Made by a program: the position numbers and the translations under genes. Positions 47,931 to 59,276 of a DNA stretch of 64,000 nt are shown here, piece by piece. Position 1 is the first letter of the stretch. Each line of letters begins with the position of its first letter. The notes under the pieces were generated by a model. It ran no database searches and had not been told where the DNA came from. It was given only the letters and a program-made list of their open reading frames with translations. The stretch comes from Capsicum annuum (taxonomy: Eukaryota > Streptophyta > Magnoliopsida > Solanales > Solanaceae). Where the stretch lies: assembly GCF_002878395.1 (NCBI RefSeq), contig NC_061111.1, positions 21,536,901 through 21,600,900 on the forward strand. The letters are read 5' to 3'.

Positions 47931-50306
47931 TGTAACGCCCCAAAAATGGTCCCGAGATGTCACACAGAGATTCGGACCACAAGTGATCCCAAGCTAATCC
48001 TTCTACTAGCTTAACTCATAGCAACTGAATAAAATACATAAATCTGAATGAAGTAAGCGGAAGATAGCTCTTTTCTGAATCTAATCAATACAAAAATTAA
48101 ATTAAAATGATTGCAACTCTGCTTTTACAAAACAACATTGGAAGCAAATACATTAACTCTACTTACTGTCTATGAAGCCTCTACTAGTATTGACTATAGG
48201 TAGCCAGGACATGACCCCCAACTATCCCAATTCAATACGACTGAATAAGAAAAAAATAAAATATTACTCAAACAGTATGACTGACTTGAGCCCTTGAATC
48301 AAGAGGACTCATCACCTGCTGACTGGAAACTGCAACTGTCTGAATATGGTATGTGTGCTACAACTCATACCTATATTATTAGACGATGTAGCACATAGAC
48401 ATATATGTGGATCAGTACTTTGAGGATGTACTGAGTATATAGAGGTGAAATGCATAAGTAAAATATCATCTCATCATCATAACTTATAAAAAAATGCATG
48501 CTAAACGTAAATGACTCACACAGGCTTGAGTAATCTAAAATCTAAAAGTAAAATCATGAATAATAAAACATGTAATCTAAATCTTATGAGTCATCACACT
48601 TAGTTCTGAAATCTGTATTTTTGTTCTTGTTCTCAAATCGTATAGGCTAAAAGAAGTCTGAAACTTATTATGTATAGTAAACACTTTATCTCAAGACTTT
48701 AAATAATTAAAACTGTTTTAAGAGTGGGAGACATCTATTTGGGAGGTTCTTCTAACCGACATATACACCATGTGAGCATCCATAGAGTCCCGCGACTGAC
48801 CTCCATTACATAGGGTTGTTCTACCCTTGCCATCGAAATAGAACAATCTAATCTGTGTGATCACAATCTAAGTCATTCACGTAGAAGTGGGAATAATCTG
48901 AATCTGTACCTACGGTGGCACGTAGTTCTGTGGAAGAGAGGGCACGCTAATCCCACACTTTCTGCTCAGTGCTAAATACTACTCCCAATCTTATGCTCAA
49001 AATCTCAAGAAAATCCACTTTAAAGTTATCTAATAGTCTATAATAAAACCAGTTGTAAATCTATAGAGCTAAATCTGTAAGTCTGAATCTGATATATAGA
49101 TTTCATATCTATTATGAGACCAAAAGGTCAAATCTTTATCTAAAATCTCAAAATAATCTTGTCATGGGGTGCTTATAGCACAAACAATCTTGAAACAACA
49201 ATCTTTAATTGGAGTCTAATGACCCAAGCATTAATCTCATGTTGAAACATCTCAAAATTTATACTTAGTAACATAACCATTCATAAATCATCTTAAAAAT
49301 CTGGAAATTTCAGTAATATGCATGAAAACATAAACATAATCATGTAATTCAACTTCTAAATCGTGGAAAATCTCATAATCTTGCAAATAATGATAATGGG
49401 TATAAACCCTAACTTGAATTTCAAAAGAAATCATATAAATTGCAGTAAATTTGTAATTAAAATAAAGTTTTCAGCACAAGGATGAAAGAATTATCCATGT
49501 TCGAACCCTACATACCTCAGTTGATGATCTTAAATGCTAAAGCTTGAATCTTGGATCTCTATTGATGCTTTGAAGATGAATTCTTAGAGTTCTTGTATTG
49601 GGAATCCTTAATATTAAGTTTTCTTGGAGAATTAATGAAGGAATATGGATTTCTTGGAGAGAAAGTTTGAGCTTTAGGGTTTTCTTTTGAGAGTGAATAG
49701 ATGAAAAGTGAATATGATGAGCTTTAAATGGATTAAATTCTCTGTTCACAACTTGGGGCTTGGAAAAGACCAAAGAGCCCTTTTTATACTTCAAGTCGAA
49801 ACTAAAAAATGTAATATTTTTCCCGATTTGGTTGTCCACTACGACGCGCCACAATCACAGTGGCTCACTGGAAACGGACGAACAGGAACTGGGCGCTCAC
49901 CGCGACGCACCACAATCGTGGTGCCCCTTGGATTGCCATTTTGGCCCTTGGCGCGATGCGCCACAATTGCGGAGTCTCACTGGAATGGGACAATTGGGAA
50001 AATGGGTTTCTCGACGATGCGGAGCTATCGCGGAGGGCCACTGGAATTTGACAATTGCAGATTTTGCCTTCTCTGCGATGCGCTGAGAGTCCAGGTAGCA
50101 CACAGTTTTACTAAAAACGCTTTAACTTCTTCACCGGGTGTCGAATTTAGGCGAATTTGGTATCGATGGAAAACTTATTCAATTTTTCACATAATAAAAA
50201 GTTGAAATCTTGAAAATACCACATGAAATAAATGGAATTCATCTTTGAAGCAAATTCTTGACATTCTAGGGACGAATTTAAGCTAGAAAAAGTATGGGGT
50301 ATTACA
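47931..50306 (-). repeat. Full-length 5' LTR (2376 bp)
   Basis: Begins TGTAACGCCCC and ends GTATTACA on the plus strand. The right third has three or four tandem copies of a unit containing 'gcgccacaatcacagtggct' or 'gcgccacaattgcggagtct' (49845-50090). The overlapping short open frames there are by-products of this repeat. An inverted relative of the unit is at 19142-19560. Confidence 0.85.
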
Positions 50307-50311
50307 CTAGC

Positions 50312-51416
50312 GCGATAACTATTCTTTGAAGATTGTCCACTAACTCTGACTGTGCAGGCCTTGACTGACCATAATGATAACCACTTTTGTTCCCAAACGG
50401 AGCACCACTAAACCCACTTGAGTTATGCACCATTTTTTTTCTCGATTAATCATTTATATATCATAATAGAATTCAGAACGGAGAGCAGTGTCAACCACCT
50501 CAACATAGGATCCATTACTCACATCATATATCAATTAAATACGATAAAAAGCCTCTAGTCCATCCATAAATCGTCTTACTTTCTCCCTCTGATCTGCAAC
50601 CAAAGATGGAACATACCTTAACAACTCAGTGAACTTAACTTTGTACTCAGTGACTTTCTTAGATCCCTATCGCAGATTATTAAGCTGGTGTTTCATGTCA
50701 TCTTGTTTGCTCAATGAAATAAATCTATCCATAAACATAGATGAAAACTCTGACCAAGGGATCGATAGTAGCTCTATTTGTCTGCCCCTCAAAACGAAAG
50801 TCCACCACGTCTTGAGAGCCTCTGAGAACAGAAAAGTAGTAAATTCTACACCACGAGTCTCCTTCAATCCCAAAGTAGTCAGGATCTTCTCACAACGATC
50901 TATAAAATTTTGAGGCGCAATAGAAGATGGTCTAGCATCAAATTTTGGGGGCTTAAGATCCATGAAATTCTTAAGATCTTTGGGTTTCCCCATTGCTGAA
51001 ACTGAATGGTCAACTATTTGAGGTGCCTAAGAAGTTGCAACATTCAACTGAACTTGTGCTTGCGTCTACAAAGTAGCCTGAGGAGCTGGATTTTGACCCT
51101 GATTAGGCACTAATGCCTCAAGTGCATTCAATATTCTTACCACATGTCTGCAGGTAATGCAACAGTAGGTGCAGCAACTGGCACTACAGGCGCTAGAGTA
51201 TCTGGATCAACCTGGTCCTACACTTGCTCAGAAGCCACAACTCGGTGCTTGACCCCATTCCCAACTCCAAGCTGAGCATCAGTCTGCGTCTTAGTTTAAG
51301 GTCTAGTTGGATGAGACCCAACTCTACCACCACCATGGATAGAATCCTGTCCAGCACCACGCCCAACAGGTGCATTAGATCGACTAGCGAAAGAAGAACC
51401 ATGTCTCTTAACCATA
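50312..51416 (-). pseudogene. Ty3/gypsy gag remnant
   Basis: Minus-strand ATG at 51414-51416 (MVKRHGSSFASRSNAPVGRG). After a degenerate linker comes the retrotransposon gag domain: FMDLKPPKFDARPSS, AQNFIDRCEKILTTLGLKET, RGVEFTTFLFSEALKTWW, WSEFSSMFMDRFISLSKQ, then VTEYKVKFTELLRYVPSLV and QREKVRRFMDGLE. Stops occur in the N-terminal linker (TAA after HPTRP near 51300) and near 50515. The inserted LTR element follows at 50306, and the reading resumes in pol at 42889. Capsid-forming function is lost. Confidence 0.85.
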
Positions 51417-51605
51417 TTCAAAACAACATTTAAAGGTTAGACTTAATTCAACTCAACGCACGAATAATGAATGGAAAAAAAAAACTTCCTAGATGTTCCG
51501 TAGCCTCAAGTTCATAAGTATGGATGCCTACATACCCCTGAACAAGAATCTACTAAACACTACTTCATGACTCGGGACCTAGAGTCTAGGCTCTGATACC
51601 AACTT
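51417..51605 (-). other. Gypsy 5' leader with primer-binding site
   Basis: On the minus strand the LTR end TGTGGCA is followed after 3 nt by TTGGTATCAGAGCC (51589-51602), complementary to the 3' end of initiator tRNA-Met. This fixes the element's orientation. Confidence 0.85.
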
Positions 51606-53460
51606 TGCCACATCCCAAAATAACCCCTAGGTGTGACTGGATCCCGCTAACACTACTTGCCGGGAGAACCAATTTTTCATACATTCACAAAGTCTACATA
51701 CACTGAGATAAGAACATGTTCAACTTCAAACTCATGAAATAACTATTAAACGCAAAGTAATTATCCACTCAGTTATCATAATATGATCCATGAAAATGGC
51801 GATACTTAGATAATAACTCTCTAGCCTCAAATCCCACACCAAGACCATGGAACATCTAAATAGAGTTACATGAGCTCAACTTTCGGGCATGCAAAAAAGA
51901 AATATAATCTAGAAATAACTAAAGCTAGATGACAGCCTCCACAAATAATGTGAAGGCTCACCTCAGCAACAGAATCCACTCATAAAGACTATCAGCCACA
52001 AGTCTCTCTCTTCACAACCGTATCTGCAGATATGCAAGTAAGGAGTGAGATATATGTAAATATAACCCAATAAGATCCTCGACCCGCTATTTTAATGCTC
52101 CCGAAATAAGTGTTAGAAAATACAAAGCACAATAAATATATAAATAATATGTACACAGTGTCTCTTATAAGGTAATGATCAACAAGATGCAAACGAAAGT
52201 TCAAAAAGCAACTTTGTATCTCAACTAAACCAACTCTCACGACTTGTCATAAGCGGCAGTGAAGGTGATCGGCCTAGCACCCCGACAAGTCCACGACAGC
52301 ATATATAATGCCCCAAAAGTCTATTACGGCAGCATGTACAAGCCCTTAGTATATTACGACAGCACATGTAATGCCCCTAAGATATTATGGAAGCTATGTA
52401 TGCCCCTATAGACTATAACGGCAGCGAAGAAAGTATATTCAACGTCCCAACATCACCTCACTTTTTACCTTTAATAATTTCCAGTACACTTCACAAAATA
52501 CGTATCCACAATTAGACAAAGGCAATCGATTCTACCAAGTTCACGCTTGTCCCTACACATGGACTAGACGGAAAAATATAATTTTATAAACATATTTAAA
52601 AAGCAAGCATCAAAACTTAAAGTCTCACATACCTCGCCAACAACACTATCTCCAACCTCGCAACTCGAAGAACACCAATCAAATAGCCTCCAATGGCTTC
52701 AATCTATGCAAATATATTAATTAATAAAATCAATTATGCTAGTTGGAATCATACGTGTGTCCAAAAATACTAATACTCCACTTTGTATAGGCAATTCAAG
52801 GTGAAAATCGATAATTCCCAACAATTACCAACATGCAGTAGCTCAAAGATACAAAACAGAGACCAAACTTTACTATTTTGTGAGATGCTTATTAATAGTT
52901 CCCAAATCAGTAAGTCGCCTAGTCATTAATCAATCTTTAAGTATTTTATATAAAAGCGATGAAGATTGAAGGTGATAAAACTTGCACCAGTACCACAGAC
53001 CAATTGTTTCTTCCACTACCTTTTCAATAGGTAATATTTCCTGCTCCTAATCTCTCTCTTTTTATTTTTCCATTCTGTCAACCCATTAAATTAATTCATG
53101 CCACCCATTACAGATGGATTTCATCATCTCTCAAATAATGCATAACAATTCTTTGACAAGAATACTATTACTATAGCAGGTGCTAATTTGAATTAGAACT
53201 GATTCTACATAATTGCAGCTTCTCATTTGAAACAGTCTTTGAACTCACCAAAAAATTTTGCCGATAAGTTGCTTTTCTGTACCAAAAATAATAGAACTAA
53301 ACACCCTTATATTTTAATCCTTCAATAACGAAAAAAATGAAGAAGAAAGGGTTTTGGCTTTTTGGCCTGCCCATTTTAATTCCCTTAATTAACATTAATA
53401 ATTGATTAAAATTATCAATTAACTCTTTATTTAAAAATATATATACATTGGGCTATTACA
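51606..53460 (-). repeat. Gypsy 5' LTR (1855 bp)
   Basis: On the minus strand it starts TGTAATAGCCCAATG and ends GGGATGTGGCA. Tandem variants of 'gcccctaagatattatggaa' (52310-52440) lie in its right half. An inverted, interrupted relative is at 56556-58984. No coding sequence. Confidence 0.82.
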
Positions 53461-53753
53461 AATGCGTAGAATCGCTTCTACTTTAAATTGGTATGTGTCA
53501 TGGTGATAATGTTCTTGTCAAAAAATTGTTACGTATGATATAGAGATAATGAATTCAATTTATAATGGGTAGCATGAATTAAATTAATGGTTTGGTAATG
53601 AATTTCAGTTAAAAGGAATGAGAAAACAAAAAAAAAAAAAAAAAAGGAAGAAGAAATCATTTACCTTTTAAAAGAATAGTGGAAGCAACATTGTTACTTG
53701 TGCTACTTATGTAAAATTTATTTACTTTCAATTTTCATCATTTTTATCTAAAG
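53461..53753. other. AT-rich spacer, no gene
   Basis: Includes an A20-plus tract at 53624-53644. It borders the target duplication of the retroposon at 53771. Confidence 0.5.
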
Positions 53754-53770
53754 CACTTGAGGATTGAATA

Positions 53771-54496
53771 ACAACAACAACAAACCCAGTGTATTCCCAC
53801 TTAGTGGGGTTTGGGGGGTAAGATGTACGCAGTCCATACCTCTACCTCTGATGAAGTAGAAAGGCTGTTTCCGATAGACCCCCGGCTCAAGACACGAGAT
53901 ACCACACAAACACATAGTAAAGCACAGAAGCAGATTACATAACATAAATACAGCATCCATAAGTAATATAAAACAGAGGAAAGCAAAGGAAAGCACACAG
54001 ATTCGTAATAAAACATGGAACACGAAACACGGAATCATAACAGGAATAAAAACCCCACCAAGTAATTCCCTACACTAGCGACCCAAACTGGCCCTAATCC
54101 TCTGCCGAAATTCTTCCCTAATACTTTTCACAAAAGAACATTTAGTTTTTTTTTTCTTTTTTATTCTTAACCCATTCCAATTTTCTTTTTATTTCCCTTT
54201 CCAGTCCCGGCTTACTTGTTCTTTGGTAGAATTCCCACCTAGAAGCTATGGCAATACGTAATTTCTTCCCATTTTCCCAAGCCTTTGTAGACACAGTATC
54301 TGATACCGGTGCTACTGGACAGTAGCAAGTTAGTCGAGGTGCGTGCAAGCTGGCCCTGGCACAGACACCACAATTATTTAAAAAAAGAAAAAAAAAAGAG
54401 ACAAGTTTTTTCTGTAAATCCATCTGCCACCTAGGAGATGAGGGGGTAGGAAAGGGGTTATTGGATAAGGTGATCCTGGGCAACTGACCACACAAA
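53771..54496 (-). mobile_element. Composite non-LTR retroposon (Au-like plus TS-type tail), 726 bp
   Basis: The 17-18 bp direct repeat CACTTGAGGATTGAATA(A) lies at 53754-53771 and 54497-54514, so the whole block entered as one unit. On the minus strand it carries an Au-SINE-like segment (GGCCAGCTTGCACGCACCTC, GACTAACTTG, CAAAGGCTTGGGAAAATGGG; about 54230-54380), then about 300 bp of unique sequence, then the TS-type 3' end (CATCAGAGGTAGAGGTATGG, ACCCCACTAAGTGGG, ACACTGGG) with a (TTG)4 tail at 53772-53783. The short open frames across it are not genes. Confidence 0.82.
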
Positions 54497-54580
54497 CACT
54501 TGAGGATTGAATAATGATGGATTAATGATGAGGGGCAACGTAGTCTAGCAATGATGACTAGGCAACATATCGAGTTGAAG

Positions 54581-56555
54581 AATTTTGTATCAAAATGGTG
54601 TTGAATGAGGGGCAAATTCAACAAATGAGTATGTCAAAATTTTCATTGCCAAAATGATGAAAATGCATGGACAATAGAGTATTTTTTGTGTGTAATTTTT
54701 ACCTTTAAAATAGACCATTCGTTAGATATATTTATATTGAAGGTGCTTTTATAGTCCTGAGCCTTTGGTGAATTTCTTACATTTTGAAGAAAAAATTCAT
54801 TTTTTCAATGCACATTCGATATTTATTTTGCTATTCAAAAATCTGAAAAGACCGTTATTTTCTGAACTGATGAGACAATAGAAGACAATTTTTTCACACC
54901 CTAAAATCTCGTGTCCAACAGTGCATTTTTAAACAAATTATAAAGACGTCCTTAAGTAGAGAGTCTTCTCCATAAATAATTCTTGTATACCTTCAATATT
55001 ATTTTTTCGTTCCTTTATACATATGGACATGCTATACATTTTCATTGTTATGTGAGATAAAAAAATAATTGTAAGAAATTATTGAACGATAATTCTAAAA
55101 CAAAGCACGTCTTTTAATGAAAGAATAGTATACACTACAAAATTGCAATTCAAATTTTAACTGGGGGCTTCTCACTTATAATTATATTATATTATATGTA
55201 AGGGGGAATCCTCAATTTTGACAACACGTATTTGAGTTTTTCTTTTAGGTGACAAAAATTATTGAACTTATTTCATATTTTTCCTTAAGAATTTTCTTAT
55301 AGTCATGTAAAGAATTACCTATCATTCGTTCCTATTTTCTCATAAGCGTATTTATTGAATTAAAATATTATTCTGATCATAATATATTACTTACTGATGT
55401 TATTTATCATTATCATTTCTTATTTTAAATTTTATTTGACATTAAAAAAAATAATTTGTAAGCTAACTTAATAGATCTCATCATACAACATGATTATAGC
55501 ATTCAATTTTTTTTATATTACTTGAATATTGTACAACTCATATAAATGTATCAATATGAGTTTAATTCAGAGAAACAAATGAAATTAATTTTACGTATGA
55601 CAAATCTCAATTTGAACATCGAAGATAATATATTTTTAAAAAATAAAATAAGAAGAGCTTTCATGCGTGCATTTATATTTATTTTTTTTTATAAAAATAA
55701 TGTCTAATATATAAACAAAAAGATATTGTTCTTTATTTTCAGATAACCTTATACTTTAATGTATTTTAGAAGTCCTGAAAAATGTTAAACTGATGTTACA
55801 AAAACAAAAGGTAAGAACACAAAAAATTTAAATTTTTAATTAAATATTTATCGTTGGTTTGGGTCTGAGCTAAGCACGGACCAATATGATACTAGTATAG
55901 TATGATATAGGTGAAATAAAAGGTCACGCCTAAATTTTGTTTTAGTTAACTTCAATCCAACAAAAATTATTTAAACTATTGACACATACTAAAATCTTAC
56001 AAATAATATGATTAAAATAAGTCTTTTAATTCATAACAACAACTTATAAAATTAAAATTAAACAAAACTCAGAAAGTACGTAATATAACGTTACAAATAT
56101 AAATATATTTTAGCTATTGCCTACGATTATTATTTGCACGTTCTTGATTCAGACAACTACATTGCAATTTATAATTTGCTTAAGGGTATCTTTGTAATAT
56201 ATTTGAAGGTGCATTGATGGACATGAGTCTTTAGGGTATGAAAAAAAGTTGTTTGTCATTATCTCATCAGTTCAAATTAGGGCAGTCTTTTCAGATTTTT
56301 GAATAGAAAAATAAATATTGAAGGTGCATTAAAGCAAATGAGTCTTTCTTCAAAATATAAAAATTCACCGAAGGTTCATGACTATAAAAGCACTTTCAGT
56401 GTAAATATATTTAACGGATCATCTATTTTTAAACGTAAAAATTGTACACTAAAGGTGCTCCATTGACCATGCATTTTTACCATTTTGTTCATAAAAATTC
56501 TGACAATCCATTTATTGCATTTCTCCCTCATTCAACATCATTTTGATCCAAAAAA
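54581..56555. mobile_element. Foldback element with inverted arms of about 330 bp
   Basis: The left arm 54581-54905 and right arm 56225-56555 are inverted repeats: for instance 'gttgaatgaggggcaaattc' against 'gcatttctccctcattcaac', and 'gcttttatagtcctgagcct' against 'catgactataaaagcacttt'. The 1.3-kb interior is AT-rich and non-coding. Long arms suggest a Mutator-like or foldback MITE. The target duplication is unclear. Confidence 0.75.
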
Positions 56556-58984
56556 TAATTAATAAGCATCTTAGAAAATAGTAAAGTATGATCTCTGTTT
56601 TATATTTTGAGCCACTGTTCGTTGACACTTGTTGAAAATTATTGATTTTCACCTTGAATTGCCTATACACAATGGAGTATTCATATTTTTGAACATGAGT
56701 ATAAGCTCAACTAGCACAATTGATATCGTTAATCAACATACTTGCGCAGATTGAAGCCATTGAAGACTATTTGATTGGTGTTCTATGAGTTGCAAGGTTG
56801 AAAATTTTGTTTTTAGCAAGGTTAAGTGTTACTTTAAGCTTTGTTGCTTAATTTTTAAATCTACTTTGTAAAATATTATAATTTTGTGCCTAATTCATGG
56901 ATTGGAACAAGTGTGTGCATGATAGTATTAATGTCTTTGATCAACGCGAATATATATTTTGTGAAGTATATTGAGAATCATTTAATCGTAAGCTCTAAGG
57001 TGATGTTGGGACATTAGAAATCTTTTCTTCGCTGCCATAATATGGTCATTAGGGGCATACTTAATTGTTGTAATACGATAGAGACATACTTATGCTGCCG
57101 TAAATGTTAGGGGTCTTTTACATGCTGTCGTAGTAGACTTTTGGGACATTATATATGTTGTTGTGGACTTGTCAAGGTGTTAAGTTGATCATCCATATTG
57201 TCGTTTATGACAAGCTGTGAGAGTTGATTGAGTTGAGATACGAAGTGACTTTTTGAACCTTTCTTTGGATCTTATTAAGCTTTATATTATAATATATATT
57301 GGAGAAAATGCCCTCCCCCCAACCTATACTCAAAATCCCAACTGCACACTCCAACTTCAAGGGAGCTTATGACCTCCCTGGACCTTTTATTTCCTATATT
57401 ATTTAACCCTTAAACGCTAACATGTCCACCTAAACTAGATATGTGCACTTGTTTGACTTACAAACACTTGGCCTACTATTTTTCACTTTTAATTTTCCTC
57501 CTTAATTCTAACCAACTAGACCCCACTTTTTTACCTCACTTCATCTTTTCTTTTGTGAAGAACAGTTTCTTCTTTACTTCATTGCGGATGTATGAAAACT
57601 TTTAAGATTATTGTTGATTTGCTGATTTTTTTAATTATATTTTCATATGATATTATCCAAACATTAGAGGGATTTGTGCGAGCCTCAAATGTATATTTTC
57701 ACTAATTTCTTAGCTTCTTGAAAAAATTAGTTACAAAGTTTGTTTTCCCTCAACAGAGAGGAAATCCTCAAGTGTGAAATGTTTAATTGGGGAAATGGGT
57801 TTCAATGTCAGCATATATTCAGATTTTTATAAATTGAGACCATTATTTGAGGCTAAATAATATTAAATTGACGAAAATGAAAATCAATGATACTATTCTT
57901 TGAGGTAAAAAATGAAGCTGGTGAAAATAGGCATTAATGGCGGTCTTAATAGCATTGCAAGTGTAAAGCTTGGAAATTGCTGCGTCGCTCCACATGGACC
58001 CCACTTTGAGCCCTAAATTTGAAATTGAAGTAGATCATGGACACAAAATCTTCAATTTGAAGTGAAATTACAGTTAAAAGTTTTGCCAACTAAATCGAAG
58101 CTTCAATTTTTGAAGATGGGAAGGCAAAAAGAAGAAAGACGAAAAGGCAAAAAGAAAAAAAAAGTTATTTGGGAGAAAATGATTGAGAAATTAGATATAT
58201 TTAATCAAAAAAAAACAAAAAATAGGGGTGGTTTGGACTGTCATGTATACATTTATTAAAAGTGGGGCATTGGATATAAGTTGTTACGCGTCTAGAGGAG
58301 GTGTTTTCACCTGCTATGATAGGTCAGTGTTTAGGGGTCAAATAATAAAGAAAAGGATTTGGGAGCAGGGGGGGGGGGGCATAGGATCCCGTGATATATA
58401 GATGTGTAATTGGGATTTGGCCTATAGATTAGGGGGGTATTTGACCATTTTCTCTATATATTTTGTATATAGTTACTGCATTTGTTGTGCTTTGTATTTT
58501 TCTAACACTTATTCCAGGGTAATAAAGTAGCGAATCGAGAATCTTACTGGATTATATTTACATATAGCTCACTCTCCTTACACATGTTTGCAAATATTGT
58601 TGCGGAAGGTGAGAACTAGTGGCTAATGGTTCGTTCGTGAGGATTCTATTGCTGAAGCCTTCACATTGCTCGTGGAGGCTATTGTTCCAGCTAGCTATTT
58701 TCAGATTATATTTCTTTTCATTTAGTTTGCATGTCCAAAAGTTGAACTCATACAACTCTATTTAGATTCTCCATAGACTAGAGAATTAGTTCTCGAGTGA
58801 TTATTGAATATACATTTTGATTATGAATTTTGTTGGATTATTATTCGCTATTTGTTGATGCATTGAAGTTGCACGTGTCTTATATTAGTGCTTATTAATT
58901 GGTAAGGTGTAAGAAAAATTGATTCTTTCGATAGGTGGTGTTGGCGGGTGCCAATCACGTCCAGGAGTATATTGGGACGTGACA
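56556..58984 (+). repeat. Truncated gypsy LTR, inverted relative of 51606-53460, with insertion
   Basis: On the plus strand 'attaataagcatcttagaaa', 'ttttcaccttgaattgccta', 'ccattgaagactatttgatt', 'gctgccgtaaatgttagggg' and 'tctaacacttattccagggt' match the minus strand of the gypsy 5' LTR in order. It ends GGGACGTGACA at 58984, like the LTR end GGGATGTGGCA. No primer-binding site follows, so it is a solo or 3' LTR. Its first ~550 bp are missing, and another element interrupts it at 57301-58454. Confidence 0.78.
57301..58454. mobile_element. 1.15-kb non-autonomous DNA element inside the LTR
   Basis: Exact 8-bp duplication TATATATT at 57293-57300 and 58455-58462. Inverted ends GGAGAAAATGCCCTCCCCCC and, from the right, GAGAAAATGGTCAAATACCC. 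An 8-bp duplication is typical of hAT transposons. The lysine-rich open frame 58062-58259 has no recognisable domain. Confidence 0.78.
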
Positions 58985-59040
58985 CCGGCAACTAGAGCAG
59001 CTGAAATCATAAGACTGACTGATCAAGAGTTGTACATGTA

Positions 59041-59156
59041 TTTTTTTTATTTTTTTTTGGTTTCTCATCCGGTGTTCGATACCCATATTGGAGTCCGACT
59101 AATCCGGATTCGTGCCGCGTAAGGCTCCATTGGGGGTAAGCGCTCCCAACAGAGTT
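59041..59156 (-). mobile_element. Short tRNA-derived SINE with 15-bp target duplication
   Basis: Direct repeats AGAGTTGTACATGTA at 59026-59040 and 59157-59171 are identical. Between them, on the minus strand, lie TTGGGAGCGCTTACCCCC, CGGCACGAATCCGGATTAGT, a B-box-like GGTATCGAACACC and an A-rich tail (the T tract at 59041-59060). It lies 105 bp beyond the stop codon of the CoA ligase gene. Confidence 0.85.
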
Positions 59157-59276
59157 AGAGTTGTACATGTAGTTGCATCTACAAGAAAACAGAAAAAAGT
59201 ATCTTCATCTACTACTAGTTCCTTCTATGTATCAAGGGTGCGCGAACTCCAGAGCTCAACAGTTGATGGAGAGGCT

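Larger units (their letters stand above)
42895..50306 (-). mobile_element. Non-coding LTR retroelement inserted in the gypsy element
   Basis: Two direct repeats begin TGTAACATCCTG (42895) and TGTAACGCCCCA (47931) and stay nearly identical for about 1620 bp. The right one runs on to GGGGTATTACA at 50306, giving a full 2376-bp LTR. On the minus strand, next to it, CGTTACA AACTTAGTATCAGAGC gives a primer-binding site complementary to initiator tRNA-Met with one change. The flanks CTACC (42890-42894) and CTAGC (50307-50311) fit a 5-bp target duplication with one mismatch. The insert separates gag from pol of the outer gypsy element. It encodes no protein and so depended on others (LARD-like). Confidence 0.85.

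Noticed and set aside
49708..50205. 165-residue open frame in the right LTR
   Set aside because: Overlapping frames on both strands arise from the tandem 'gcgccacaat' repeats in the LTR; no protein similarity seen.
51589..51602. Possible tRNA-Met gene fragment (GGCTCTGATACCAA)
   Set aside because: It is the primer-binding site next to an LTR, only 14 nt long, not a tRNA gene.
54142..54624. 160-residue minus-strand frame
   Set aside because: It lies across the composite retroposon and its target duplication, and the apparent peptide comes from the Au-like segment.
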